Source: an uncultured Candidatus Saccharibacteria bacterium (GTDB lineage: Bacteria > Patescibacteriota > Saccharimonadia > Saccharimonadales > Saccharimonadaceae). Taken from it: a stretch of DNA of 56,364 nt. Below the pieces are notes generated by a model. That model was not told the origin of the DNA. It searched no databases and saw only the letters and a list, made by a program, of their open reading frames with translations. The stretch covers positions 1 to 56,364 of the forward strand of contig CAMJSX010000005.1 in assembly GCA_946408595.1 (NCBI GenBank), read 5' to 3'. Made by a program: the position numbers and the translations under genes. The first letter of the stretch is position 1; every line of letters starts with the position of its first letter. Of the stretch, positions 36,201-43,865 are shown piece after piece.

Positions 36201-36264
36201 ACTCTCAGTTTTGCTGAATGAAATCTCTTTTGCCGATTTAAGAACTCGCAGTTTTGCAGTTTAA
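33235..36264 (+). CDS. Large membrane protein of unknown function
   Basis: A 1009-residue protein I cannot assign. The first ~65 residues are charged and cytoplasmic (ending KGKGFFKRKGP). A membrane segment follows at about 68-86, then a ~280-residue soluble region, hydrophobic Ala/Gly-rich segments around 378-405 and 510-600 (GAVSFVADVIALFTFGI, GAVLAGSMIAISSIVAAL), and a ~400-residue C-terminal soluble domain with few cysteines. The layout of several Ala/Gly-rich helices between large soluble domains resembles secretion-channel or pore proteins, but I see no diagnostic motif. It has its own near-leaderless promoter and is followed by pheS. Confidence 0.8.
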   Translation: MDGKKTESRNNAVNGLKKGETNASAKAPEQPDDMSTVANSEEEASGYYTGSGREGEQKAKGKGFFKRKGPVALILSLILGIGGVSFFSISTELVAWKENISSMFGQNSAVLGRRSNYVVRRLLSDNHPTTKETIFGDTKFKIRSGSKLQKKLSNEGIEYTETEVDGKKLKLLVYEDTDGRRIPIVASDNDVPRANKLVGTEIEIDGVKVKITDQSMSLTQARKVNKNFDTSYDTATLTITGKIAGWFDNVVEAMYERILPGARKQMNIDDPDEEKVKNKLLKNASDELGDTDAEFEVNGKKYKAGDFTQELDDNNKPTGYYVHKNQSGDVDARISSDEFETWSSSDRIRISDTDQPPEGVESALTAKAKKVAMASATIGCAVLKGIGAIGTAIGAIQTLNAISYASKYLEMADQVKSGEANDTVNISLNSINESVTTTLYDKNGKPVEVTGAVTEGAGWNAAFSSTNIIDQDDPGALYVNRENSTKNALMEVMSGNVKDDNGKSVLNSIYAAAPGLANFVAGTTRIGASIAVFRACNAIQGAAGAVSFVADVIALFTFGISKVIKDAIMGGIKGAVLAGSMIAISSIVAALTPKIASWFAGKLSKAFLGIPGSFTMHSGVFNVTSSNMQMSTGLFADTQNAIEVKVATNEAEREWAAYDRATMSPFDVTSKYTFFGSLYSSILPIVNTSRSGIISTVSSVANLVKTSTIALISPTAKAASDTEDYALSLAREGTCPYLESVGVIGDFACNKYVGAYVDELDNDTMRPEDVYGFLDEDGSFKGLDSEGNPIVDEKSDYAKFLVACVSSDTQPGTVSGIVQGLITGAEKAILGDNLLANGLVNFGRNFMAFEGGLDFIEAAEEEKNIKWNSGLACTGRTDDANLNKKIEYFSMYNLDQRVLTNMGITENNSSLTFLENYYKENPIDYSLEGQIARYTGMSKEEAEDALALIEYYNFIANYDSSNRFAFGAPVVEEKHNLQFDNDNQIASMPLSVLLNEISFADLRTRSFAV

Positions 36265-36295
36265 ATCCAAGATAGCAAAAAGCCAGTTCCGGTGG

Positions 36296-36301
36296 TATAA
36301 T
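36296..36301 (+). promoter_or_regulatory. -10 element deciding the pheS start
   Basis: TGGTATAAT; the hexamer ends 7 nt before the ATG at 36309. An in-frame ATG at 36300 lies inside the hexamer itself and so cannot be in the transcript. Confidence 0.75.
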
Positions 36302-36308
36302 GTATTGT

Positions 36309-37265
36309 ATGCAAGAGCTTCAAATACTAAAACTAGAATTAAAAAAGCTAAACGCAGAATATGCGAAGATTAAAGATGTGCCGGTAGAAAAGCGCAGCGA
36401 ATTTGGGCGCGAACTAAATGCCAGAAAATCCGAAATCTTAGAAAGGATGCGCCAAGCCGAAGAGGCAGCTCTCGATACAGAAATCGAGCCGCTTGATATT
36501 ACGGCACCGTGTGCACCAAATGAGAAAATCCCAGATGTCTATTCTGTATTTGACGGCTCAAAACACCCATTGATGTCTGAATTCGACCGCGTAATTTCGA
36601 TTTACCAATTAATGGGTTTCGATGTTGTGGAATCTCGGCAACTTGACGATGAATTTCATATGTTTGATTCTTTGAATTTTGCCAAAGAACATCCAGCTCG
36701 TGATGGCTATGATACCTTTAGAACAGAAGAAGGTCTAATCCCGCCAGCCCATACTTCGACTATGCAACACCGGGTTTTGAAAGCCTATCGCGACAAGCTA
36801 AACGCTGGTGGCGAAATTGCCGTTGTGGTTCCAGGTCGTGTCTATCGCAACGAAGACGTCGACGCTACTCATGAGCACACATTCTACCAATGTGAAGGCG
36901 TATACGTTTCACGCGACTGTACGATGGGTAACATGCTCGGAATTTTAAGAGAATTCTTCGAAAAATACTACGAACAAAAACTAAACATTCGTACTCAACC
37001 AGGCTACTTCCCATTTACGGAGCCAAGTCTCGAGTTTTTGATTGAAAAGCCGAAGTCTCTTGGTGGCAAAAAAGGCGACTATCTCGAAATGCTCGGCTGT
37101 GGCATGATTCACCCGAATGTTCTCAAAATGGCGGGTATCGACCCAGAAGTTTATCATGGCTTCGCATGGGGTGGTGGTATCGATCGTTTAGTAATGCTAC
37201 GCTACGGCTTGAAAGATATTAGATATCTAGAATCTGGCAACCTTAATTTCTTAAAGGAGTTTTAA
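36309..37265 (+). CDS. pheS: Phenylalanyl-tRNA synthetase alpha subunit
   Basis: Catalytic subunit of the class II PheRS tetramer. Counting from the promoter-defined ATG at 36309 it has 318 residues: an N-terminal coiled coil (1-60), then motif 2 (VVVPGRVYRNEDVDATHEHTF), FPFTEPSLE, and motif 3 (GFAWGGGIDRLVMLRYGLKDIR). Slightly shorter than the usual 330-350. pheT follows after one base, with the ribosome site AAGGAG inside the pheS end. Confidence 0.96.
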   Translation: MQELQILKLELKKLNAEYAKIKDVPVEKRSEFGRELNARKSEILERMRQAEEAALDTEIEPLDITAPCAPNEKIPDVYSVFDGSKHPLMSEFDRVISIYQLMGFDVVESRQLDDEFHMFDSLNFAKEHPARDGYDTFRTEEGLIPPAHTSTMQHRVLKAYRDKLNAGGEIAVVVPGRVYRNEDVDATHEHTFYQCEGVYVSRDCTMGNMLGILREFFEKYYEQKLNIRTQPGYFPFTEPSLEFLIEKPKSLGGKKGDYLEMLGCGMIHPNVLKMAGIDPEVYHGFAWGGGIDRLVMLRYGLKDIRYLESGNLNFLKEF

Positions 37266-37266
37266 T

Positions 37267-39591
37267 ATGCGGATTTCTTTAAACTGGCTAAAACAATATG
37301 TCAATATCCCAGTCTCAGACGAAGAGCTCGTGCGACTAATCGGTGCACGCCTCGTCGAAGTCGAAGGCGTGATTGATGAAACGCACAAATACGACAAAAT
37401 CTATGTCGTACGCGTGGTCACGGCAGAAAAAATTCCAGAAACTCATCTAACTTTGTGCCAAATTGATAATGGTGGTGAGGAGTTAATCCAAGTAGTCTGT
37501 GGCGCTCCAAACGTTCGTGAAGGAATGCTCGCAGCTTGGATTGCACCAGGCGCCATTGTTCCAGCCTCAGTCAACGAGGACGCCCCATTTGTGATTGGTA
37601 AACGTAAAATGCTCGGCAAATACGAATCAAATGGCATGCTTGCCGGCGCCGATGAACTTGATTTTGGCGATGACCACAGTGGCATCGTCGAAATTGATCC
37701 AGCAATGGCCCACGCCGGGGAATTACTCGCAGACGTCTTTGGACTCAATGATTTAGTGTTAGATATCGAAAACAAATCCTTAACCCACCGTCCAGACTGC
37801 TTTGGTCTCATCGGCTTTGCTCGCGAAGTCGCCGGAATCCTAGGAGAAAAATTTGTAGATTCTCATTCTCGCGCTGCCGCGCTCCGGAGGCCCTTCGAAA
37901 AGCCATTTTCGGCCACCCCATCTTCATTATCTATTTCTACTGACGCCAGCATCTGCCCACGCTACACCGCAATAGTTCTCGAAAAGCACGGTGAGCTGAA
38001 GAAAAAGTATCTCACTTGGATTGACACGATTATCAGCAAATCTGGCATGCGCCCAGTTGACCCAATTGTCGACGCGACCAACTATCTCATGCTTCTCACT
38101 GGTCAACCATTGCACGCCTTTGACTACGATAAATTCGTTGCCGTGGGTGGCAAAACCAAGCCAGAGATTAACGTCCGTTTAGCACGTGAAGGCGAAAAAC
38201 TCACCCTCCTCGACGGCAAAGAAATTGACTTAAATAGTAACGATATCGTAATTTGCAGCGGAAATGCACCAGTGGCTCTAGCGGGTGCCATGGGCGGCCT
38301 TTCTACCGCAATCGATGAAAACACCAGAAGCATCATTATCGAATCCGCCACTTTCTCGCTTTATAATTTACGCAAGACTCAAATGGCGCACGGGATTTTC
38401 TCAGAAGCTATTACGAGATTCACCAAGGGCCAGCCAGCCTACCAGACTCAAACCGTGGCGGAAGAATGCGCTAATATGCTGAGCGACGGATTCAAAGTAG
38501 TCGGTGGCGCAGATAACTATCCATCCCCAGCAAAGGAAATCATCGTCAAAGTTACCACAGAAGAAATCAATAGCTTGCTAGGCACCAATTACAACAAGGA
38601 ACTAATTATTAAGACTCTCGAAAACGTCGGCTTTAGAATCAAAGCCCACAAAGACCAACTTGAAGTTTTGGCGCCAGTCTGGCGAACCGATATCCACATC
38701 AAAGAAGACATCATTGAAGAAGTCGGCCGCCTTCTTGGCTATGACAATATTATGCCGACCTTACCACGACATCAAACAGCATCGCCAAACAAAATGTTGA
38801 CCCTAAAAACCAAGGTCCGAGACATTTTAAGTAGCTTTGGTGCTAATGAAGTCCTGACCTACAGCTTCGTGAGTGAAAGATTACTCAAAAAAGCAGGGCT
38901 CAGTGAAGACAATTCATATAAAATTGTCAATTCAATCAGCCCAGACCTACAATTTGTCCGTCAATCAATCGTTCCGAGCCTTCTCGACAAAGCCTACATG
39001 AACCAAAAAATTCCATTTGATAAGTTTGCACTGTTCGAAGTAAACAAAGTTTATCAAAAAGTATGTGGAATGAATGATGAAAATGTGCCAGTTGAAGAAA
39101 TGCGCCTAGGCCTCGTCCTAGCAGAACGAAAGACCGTGGGCACTGCATACTACAAAGCCAAACGATTCTCAGAAGAATTGTTTAAAAAGCTTGGCATTCA
39201 AGTCAGGTTCCTTCCTATCAGGGATGAATCAGCCGAAAAATTGCCATTTGAGAAAAAACGCGCAGCAGAAGTTTGGTCGGGAGATAATTATCTCGGCGTC
39301 GTCGGCGAATTTAAAAACTCCGTCAAACATAATTTTAAGTTAGCAGATTATCTCGCGGGCTTCGAGTATGATATGAGTATGATTTTAAAACTCGAGAGTA
39401 TGATTAAACCGAACGATAGTTTTGAAATAACTGACAAACAAGATTTAACCATCGAAACGACCAAAACCTACGCAGAAGTTCTAGCCGAAGTTGAAGAAAA
39501 ATACAAGGATGCCGTGATTACGCCAGTCTCAATTTATCAACCAGACAATTCAGAAGTCAAGAATATCACATTCCATTTAGAGTTTCACTAG
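37267..39591 (+). CDS. pheT: Phenylalanyl-tRNA synthetase beta subunit
   Basis: Editing and tRNA-binding subunit of PheRS. The 774-residue protein has an N-terminal EMAP/tRNA-binding domain (VCGAPNVREGM), B3/B4 editing domain (HRPDCFGLIGFAREVAG; MRPVDPIVDATNYLML), B5 domain, the catalytic-like core and a C-terminal anticodon-binding FDX-ACB domain. Residues ~197-218 in the linker before the B3/B4 core are GC-rich and lack family resemblance (SRAAALRRPFEKPF), a possible small insertion at 37861-37920. It forms a two-gene operon with pheS. Confidence 0.96.
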   Translation: MRISLNWLKQYVNIPVSDEELVRLIGARLVEVEGVIDETHKYDKIYVVRVVTAEKIPETHLTLCQIDNGGEELIQVVCGAPNVREGMLAAWIAPGAIVPASVNEDAPFVIGKRKMLGKYESNGMLAGADELDFGDDHSGIVEIDPAMAHAGELLADVFGLNDLVLDIENKSLTHRPDCFGLIGFAREVAGILGEKFVDSHSRAAALRRPFEKPFSATPSSLSISTDASICPRYTAIVLEKHGELKKKYLTWIDTIISKSGMRPVDPIVDATNYLMLLTGQPLHAFDYDKFVAVGGKTKPEINVRLAREGEKLTLLDGKEIDLNSNDIVICSGNAPVALAGAMGGLSTAIDENTRSIIIESATFSLYNLRKTQMAHGIFSEAITRFTKGQPAYQTQTVAEECANMLSDGFKVVGGADNYPSPAKEIIVKVTTEEINSLLGTNYNKELIIKTLENVGFRIKAHKDQLEVLAPVWRTDIHIKEDIIEEVGRLLGYDNIMPTLPRHQTASPNKMLTLKTKVRDILSSFGANEVLTYSFVSERLLKKAGLSEDNSYKIVNSISPDLQFVRQSIVPSLLDKAYMNQKIPFDKFALFEVNKVYQKVCGMNDENVPVEEMRLGLVLAERKTVGTAYYKAKRFSEELFKKLGIQVRFLPIRDESAEKLPFEKKRAAEVWSGDNYLGVVGEFKNSVKHNFKLADYLAGFEYDMSMILKLESMIKPNDSFEITDKQDLTIETTKTYAEVLAEVEEKYKDAVITPVSIYQPDNSEVKNITFHLEFH

Positions 39592-39611
39592 TCAAAAAAT
39601 AATGTTTATGG

Positions 39612-39617
39612 TAAAAT
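39612..39617 (+). promoter_or_regulatory. -10 element, leaderless start for ftsE
   Basis: TGGTAAAAT; the hexamer ends 6 nt before the ATG at 39624. No ribosome site. Confidence 0.7.
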
Positions 39618-39623
39618 CAAACT

Positions 39624-40391
39624 ATGATTTTGCTAGATTCGGTTTGCAAAACTTATCCCGGTGATGAAAAGCCGGCCCTAGATGAAGTGTCGCTTCATAT
39701 CGAGCCGAATGAATTTGTATTTTTGGTGGGTAAATCCGGCGCGGGTAAATCTACCTTGATGAAAATGATTACTAAAGAAGAGGCTCCGGACTCCGGCAAG
39801 ATTATTATTGGTGGAATTGATCTAGATTATGTGAAAAAGCGCCACATTCCTGGCTATCGAAGAAGACTTGGTGTAGTATTCCAGGATTTCAAATTATTAC
39901 CACGACGCACCGTCTACGAAAACGTTGCCTTTGCGCTCGAAATTGCCGGAATGAGTGGCAAAGAAATCCGAAAGACCGTTCCAAAAGTTTTGGAATTAGT
40001 CGATTTGCTCGACCAAGCCAAAAAATTCCCAGACCAACTATCTGGTGGCCAGCAACAAAGAGTTTCCATTGCGCGTTCCGTGGCAAGACAGCCGAAGATT
40101 TTGATTGCAGATGAGCCGACGGCAAACCTCGATAAGCTAACCACCGAGGAAATTATCGGACTTTTGAAGAAGATTAACGATTTTGGCACGACGATTTTAG
40201 TTACTACCCACAATGAGAACATTGTGAACAATTTACAGAAGCGCGTGGTGACAATGAAGGATGGGCGAATCGTGAACGATCAGAAGAACGGTGGTATTTA
40301 TAAACTTGACGAGACTCCACAACTAAAACTAAAAAGAACGATGCAGGCGCCAGGTCATGCCCTGAAGCCTAGGCCGAGGATGATTCAATGA
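39624..40391 (+). CDS. ftsE: Cell-division ABC transporter ATPase
   Basis: ATPase of the FtsEX complex, which uses ATP to activate septal peptidoglycan hydrolases. The 255-residue protein has Walker A GKSGAGKS (36-43), the Q-loop FQDFKLLP, signature LSGGQQQR, Walker B ILIADEPTANLD and the H-loop TTHN. A C-terminal extension of ~30 residues goes beyond typical FtsE. It overlaps ftsX by ATGA. The promoter overlaps the region just after pheT. Confidence 0.96.
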   Translation: MILLDSVCKTYPGDEKPALDEVSLHIEPNEFVFLVGKSGAGKSTLMKMITKEEAPDSGKIIIGGIDLDYVKKRHIPGYRRRLGVVFQDFKLLPRRTVYENVAFALEIAGMSGKEIRKTVPKVLELVDLLDQAKKFPDQLSGGQQQRVSIARSVARQPKILIADEPTANLDKLTTEEIIGLLKKINDFGTTILVTTHNENIVNNLQKRVVTMKDGRIVNDQKNGGIYKLDETPQLKLKRTMQAPGHALKPRPRMIQ

Positions 40392-41422
40392 GTAAAAGCG
40401 AAGAATTAAGATCAAAAAAAGAATTGAAAAAAGCCGCCAAAAAAGGCTTGAGGACGATGCGAAAAACTCGCTCCAGACATCCTTTGCGTGAAGAAGGCCG
40501 CATAATTAAATATGGAGCAAAAGGTTTTGGTAGAAACATTTGGCTATCGTCGGCTGCCACAGTCGTGATGGCAATTACCTTAATTATTCTTTTTGTGACC
40601 GTAGTCGCGAGTGCAATTTTGACCAATACAGCAGAACTGATGAGGGACAAGATTGATATTACAATTTATTTCAAACCCGCCACGACAGCAGAAAAACTAG
40701 AAGAGCTCAATAATATTATTTCTTCTGATAGCAACATCAAAAGTGTCGTCACTTCAACTTCAGAAGAAGAATATGATAAATTCCTAGCCGAAAATGCCGA
40801 GAGCGACGAGATTCTAAACGTACTTGATGACGAAATGAAAGCCTTGATGATTTCCAAAATGCAATCCACGATGCGTATAAAAGTCTACGATGTAGATAAT
40901 CTCGATAGTATCAAAGATATAGTCGAGAACAACGAAGTCTTCCAAAAATACCTAGACACCGAAAAAGCCCCAACTTATGACGTGAATCAAGTTGAAATTG
41001 CCACGATTACTTCCTGGGCCAGAATCGCTCGCACCGGTGGCCTCATATTAGCCGTCGTGTTCTTGGTGATTTCGATATTAATTATCTTCAGCACCATTCG
41101 TATGGCAATCTTCTCAAGACGCGAGGAAATCTATATGATGAAACTTGTCGGCGCTGACAAACATTTCATTCGTGGGCCATTTCTAGTGGAGGCTGAGATT
41201 TGTGGTGTGATTGCGGGGCTGATCGCCGCGACAGCAAGCTATTTTGGATTTATGTTTATTGCACCAAAACTCTCAGGCTACGGAATCAACGTAGACGAGA
41301 TTGTCAGCATTCTAGAATCTAATAAACTCATCATTGTATACCTAATTTTCGTTGGGGCCGGTATCATTATCGGCCGCGTTTCAGCAGATCTTGCCGTCTC
41401 GAAGTATTTGCATAAAGCCTAA
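40388..41422 (+). CDS. ftsX: Cell-division protein FtsX
   Basis: Membrane partner of FtsE. The 344-residue protein has a basic cytoplasmic N-terminus of ~55 residues, four membrane segments (one near 58-82 and three in the last 120 residues, with MAIFSRREEIYMMKLVGADKHFIRGPF between) and a ~140-residue external domain that in other bacteria binds the hydrolase. ATGA overlap with ftsE. The gene after it encodes a coiled-coil CHAP hydrolase, the expected client. Confidence 0.95.
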   Translation: MSKSEELRSKKELKKAAKKGLRTMRKTRSRHPLREEGRIIKYGAKGFGRNIWLSSAATVVMAITLIILFVTVVASAILTNTAELMRDKIDITIYFKPATTAEKLEELNNIISSDSNIKSVVTSTSEEEYDKFLAENAESDEILNVLDDEMKALMISKMQSTMRIKVYDVDNLDSIKDIVENNEVFQKYLDTEKAPTYDVNQVEIATITSWARIARTGGLILAVVFLVISILIIFSTIRMAIFSRREEIYMMKLVGADKHFIRGPFLVEAEICGVIAGLIAATASYFGFMFIAPKLSGYGINVDEIVSILESNKLIIVYLIFVGAGIIIGRVSADLAVSKYLHKA

Positions 41423-41423
41423 C

Positions 41424-41452
41424 TTGACTTTTTATAGTGCTTGTGCCATAAT
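41424..41452 (+). promoter_or_regulatory. Complete promoter, leaderless start for the CHAP hydrolase
   Basis: TTGACT (41424-41429), 17 nt, CATAAT (41447-41452) preceded by TGTGC, then 6 nt to the ATG at 41459. The -35 follows the ftsX stop directly. Confidence 0.85.
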
Positions 41453-41458
41453 GAAGTT

Positions 41459-42628
41459 ATGGTAATACTTATCAAGCCAAAAAAAATTTTGCTTGGACTA
41501 GTGGTGGTCTTAATAATGGCTACTCCAATTTTTACGAGTATTATGATGGTAAAAAGTGCCAGTGGTATGTCACTTGCTTGTAGCAGAAGTGCGGAATGTC
41601 GAGCGGCCGTGGAGAGGGAACAAGAAGCCAATCGTAACGCTGCTGCAGCAAGCAATTCTGCGAATTTGTTGCAGGCAAAAGTTAGCCAACTAAATATTGA
41701 AATTGCCAGCGCAGAGTTAGCCATTGCGGAAACAACCGCACAGGTGAATGACCTAACTGAACAGATTAAAGAAACAGAAGAAAAATTGAAAGCCGAACAG
41801 GAAGCTTTAGCAGAGCTTCTAGTTAATATGCACTTTGAAGCTGATGCAGAACCTATTACGATTCTTGCAGGTTCAAGTTCAATTTCTGATTTAGCAGAAA
41901 AGCAAGCACGTAGTGAAGTCGTTAAACAACAAATTAGCGCTACGGCCACCAAAGTTAAACTCGCCAAAGAAAAACTAGAAGCCGACAAAGCTAAAGTCGA
42001 AGAATTATTAGCCAGCCAAAAAGCGGCTAAAGCTGAATTAGTTTCAATTCGCGCAGAGCAACAAGCCTTAGTAGAAAAATATCAAAATGATGCTGCGGCT
42101 TATGAAGAAGTCGCAAGACAAGCTCTAGAAGCACAAAGAGCAGCCGAGCAAGCCGAGAAGGAAGCTCACCCAGAGCTTTACGGCGGTAGCTCCTACACTG
42201 GCTACAATACTTATCCATGGCAAGCCGATTGCCCTGGCAAACAAGATGCCTACGGCACGACAATCAACGGTGTATATATCGGTGGTTACGTTTGCGAATG
42301 CGTCAGCTACGCCGGGTGGAAAGCTTATGAATCGTATGGTGTGGCTTTAGCCTGGGGCAATGCGAACAACTGGGATGACCGCGCACGGTTATATGGTTAT
42401 CGCGTGGATCACATTCCAGAGCCTGGTTCAATCGGCCAAATTGACGATACGCTTTATGGTCACGTCTGGTGGGTAGAAAGCATCAACGCAGACGGTTCAG
42501 TAAACGTGACGGAGTATAATAATGCCTATGCAACCTTCCTCTATTCTGGCGTCTATCAATATGGTGATTTCGGTGCTCGTACGATGAGCGCCGCCACTGC
42601 AGCAAGATATAATTATATCCACTTTTAG
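41459..42628 (+). CDS. Secreted coiled-coil CHAP-domain peptidoglycan hydrolase (PcsB-like)
   Basis: Probable FtsEX-activated septal hydrolase. With the promoter-defined ATG at 41459 it has 389 residues. A signal segment (about 5-30) precedes a long coiled coil (~45-235, repeated Glu/Ala/Lys heptads) and a C-terminal CHAP amidase/endopeptidase domain with catalytic Cys (C281, within CECVSYAGWKA) and His in LYGHVWWVES. The order ftsE-ftsX-coiled coil CHAP matches the Streptococcus FtsEX-PcsB system. A TTG frame opening at 41441 lies in the promoter and is rejected. Confidence 0.92.
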   Translation: MVILIKPKKILLGLVVVLIMATPIFTSIMMVKSASGMSLACSRSAECRAAVEREQEANRNAAAASNSANLLQAKVSQLNIEIASAELAIAETTAQVNDLTEQIKETEEKLKAEQEALAELLVNMHFEADAEPITILAGSSSISDLAEKQARSEVVKQQISATATKVKLAKEKLEADKAKVEELLASQKAAKAELVSIRAEQQALVEKYQNDAAAYEEVARQALEAQRAAEQAEKEAHPELYGGSSYTGYNTYPWQADCPGKQDAYGTTINGVYIGGYVCECVSYAGWKAYESYGVALAWGNANNWDDRARLYGYRVDHIPEPGSIGQIDDTLYGHVWWVESINADGSVNVTEYNNAYATFLYSGVYQYGDFGARTMSAATAARYNYIHF

Positions 42629-42648
42629 TTGTTATTTTGCAAGTTGGT

Positions 42649-42659
42649 TGTGCTATAAT
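42649..42659 (+). promoter_or_regulatory. Extended -10, leaderless start for the Ctp protease
   Basis: TGTGCTATAAT ends 6 nt before the ATG at 42666; no ribosome site. Confidence 0.75.
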
Positions 42660-42665
42660 TAAATA

Positions 42666-43865
42666 ATGAACGAAAAAGTAGAGTGGAAAGAAAAAAAGAC
42701 TAGTCTTGGCAACGCTATTATTATTAGCGTCGTTTTAGCCATCATAGGTATTATTATTGGAGCAAATTTTGGTAACTGGTTCTCAGACCTTGCACCATAT
42801 TTTGGCTTAAAGAAAAGATACAGCTCTGGGATGGATTGGTCATCTCTTGATGAGGTGTACAATAAATTAGCGACGACTTACAACGGCGAAATGGTTCCTA
42901 GCAAAATGATTGAAGGCGCTAAAAAAGGTATGGTAGAAGCCCTAGGCGATATCTATACTGTGTACATGGATGCAGAAGAAAGCGCAGATTTCTATGATGA
43001 TTTGCATGGCAACGTAGGTTCAGGAGTTGGCATTGAAATGGGCCTCCGCGATGGATACGTGAGGGTGCTCAGAACCTTGCCAGACAACCCAGCTAGAAGA
43101 GCAGGTATTCTCGCCGGCGATATCATTTATAAAGTTGATGGCGAAGAAGTTTGGAACCTTAGCTCGGATGAAGTGGCTAAAAGAGTGCGCGGTGAAAAAG
43201 GTAGCGAAGTCACAATTACAGTAGTTCGCGATGGCAAGGAAAAAGAGTTCACCATGAAGCGTGAGACGATTAACAACGTTTCTGCCTATGTAGAATATGA
43301 TGGCAAGACTGCAATTGTTACTATTACGAGATTTGACACCGATACTGGCACAAATGTTCAGAAAATGGCACAAGAGTTTTCGTCAAAGGGTGTAAATAAA
43401 GTCATTCTGGATTTACGCGGAAACGGTGGTGGATATGTCTCGGCAGCGCAAGATCTGTTAAGTTTGTGGTTGGATGACCAGAAGATTTTAGTCCAAAAGT
43501 CAAAACATTACGGTGATTCGACGACTAACACTGCGAGCGGAAAAGCCATTCTTAAAGATATGAAAACTATAGTGCTTGTCAATGGCTCGACCGCCTCTGC
43601 TTCAGAAATTGTCGCCGGTGCTTTGCAAGATTACAAAAAAGCCACCATTGTCGGTGAAAAAACCTATGGCAAAGGCGTCGTCCAAAGCTTGTTTGATAAT
43701 CTATCTGGTGGTGCAACTTTGAAGGTCACTACCGCCGAGTGGTATACACCAAATGATCGTTCCATCAATGAGACCGGCATCACTCCAGACGTTGAGGTTG
43801 AACGCACTTACGAAGATATTAATACCATGCGTGATCCACAACTTGATAAAGCAAAGGCAATGTAA
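42666..43865 (+). CDS. ctpA: C-terminal processing peptidase (S41 family)
   Basis: Membrane-anchored periplasmic/exterior serine protease of 399 residues. A membrane segment (about 15-37) is followed by an S41 N-terminal region, a PDZ domain (VGSGVGIEMG ... PARRAGILAGDIIYKVDGEE) and the catalytic core with KVILDLRGNGGG, the Ser motif NGSTASASEIVAGALQ and the Lys motif GEKTYGKGVVQ. Ctp proteases often regulate wall hydrolases, which fits its place after the CHAP gene. Overlaps the GT4 gene as TAATG. Confidence 0.95.
   Translation: MNEKVEWKEKKTSLGNAIIISVVLAIIGIIIGANFGNWFSDLAPYFGLKKRYSSGMDWSSLDEVYNKLATTYNGEMVPSKMIEGAKKGMVEALGDIYTVYMDAEESADFYDDLHGNVGSGVGIEMGLRDGYVRVLRTLPDNPARRAGILAGDIIYKVDGEEVWNLSSDEVAKRVRGEKGSEVTITVVRDGKEKEFTMKRETINNVSAYVEYDGKTAIVTITRFDTDTGTNVQKMAQEFSSKGVNKVILDLRGNGGGYVSAAQDLLSLWLDDQKILVQKSKHYGDSTTNTASGKAILKDMKTIVLVNGSTASASEIVAGALQDYKKATIVGEKTYGKGVVQSLFDNLSGGATLKVTTAEWYTPNDRSINETGITPDVEVERTYEDINTMRDPQLDKAKAM

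Noticed and set aside
36300-36308. Upstream ATG for pheS
   Set aside because: It is part of the TATAAT hexamer, so it would not be transcribed from that promoter; ATG 36309 gives a normal PheS start.
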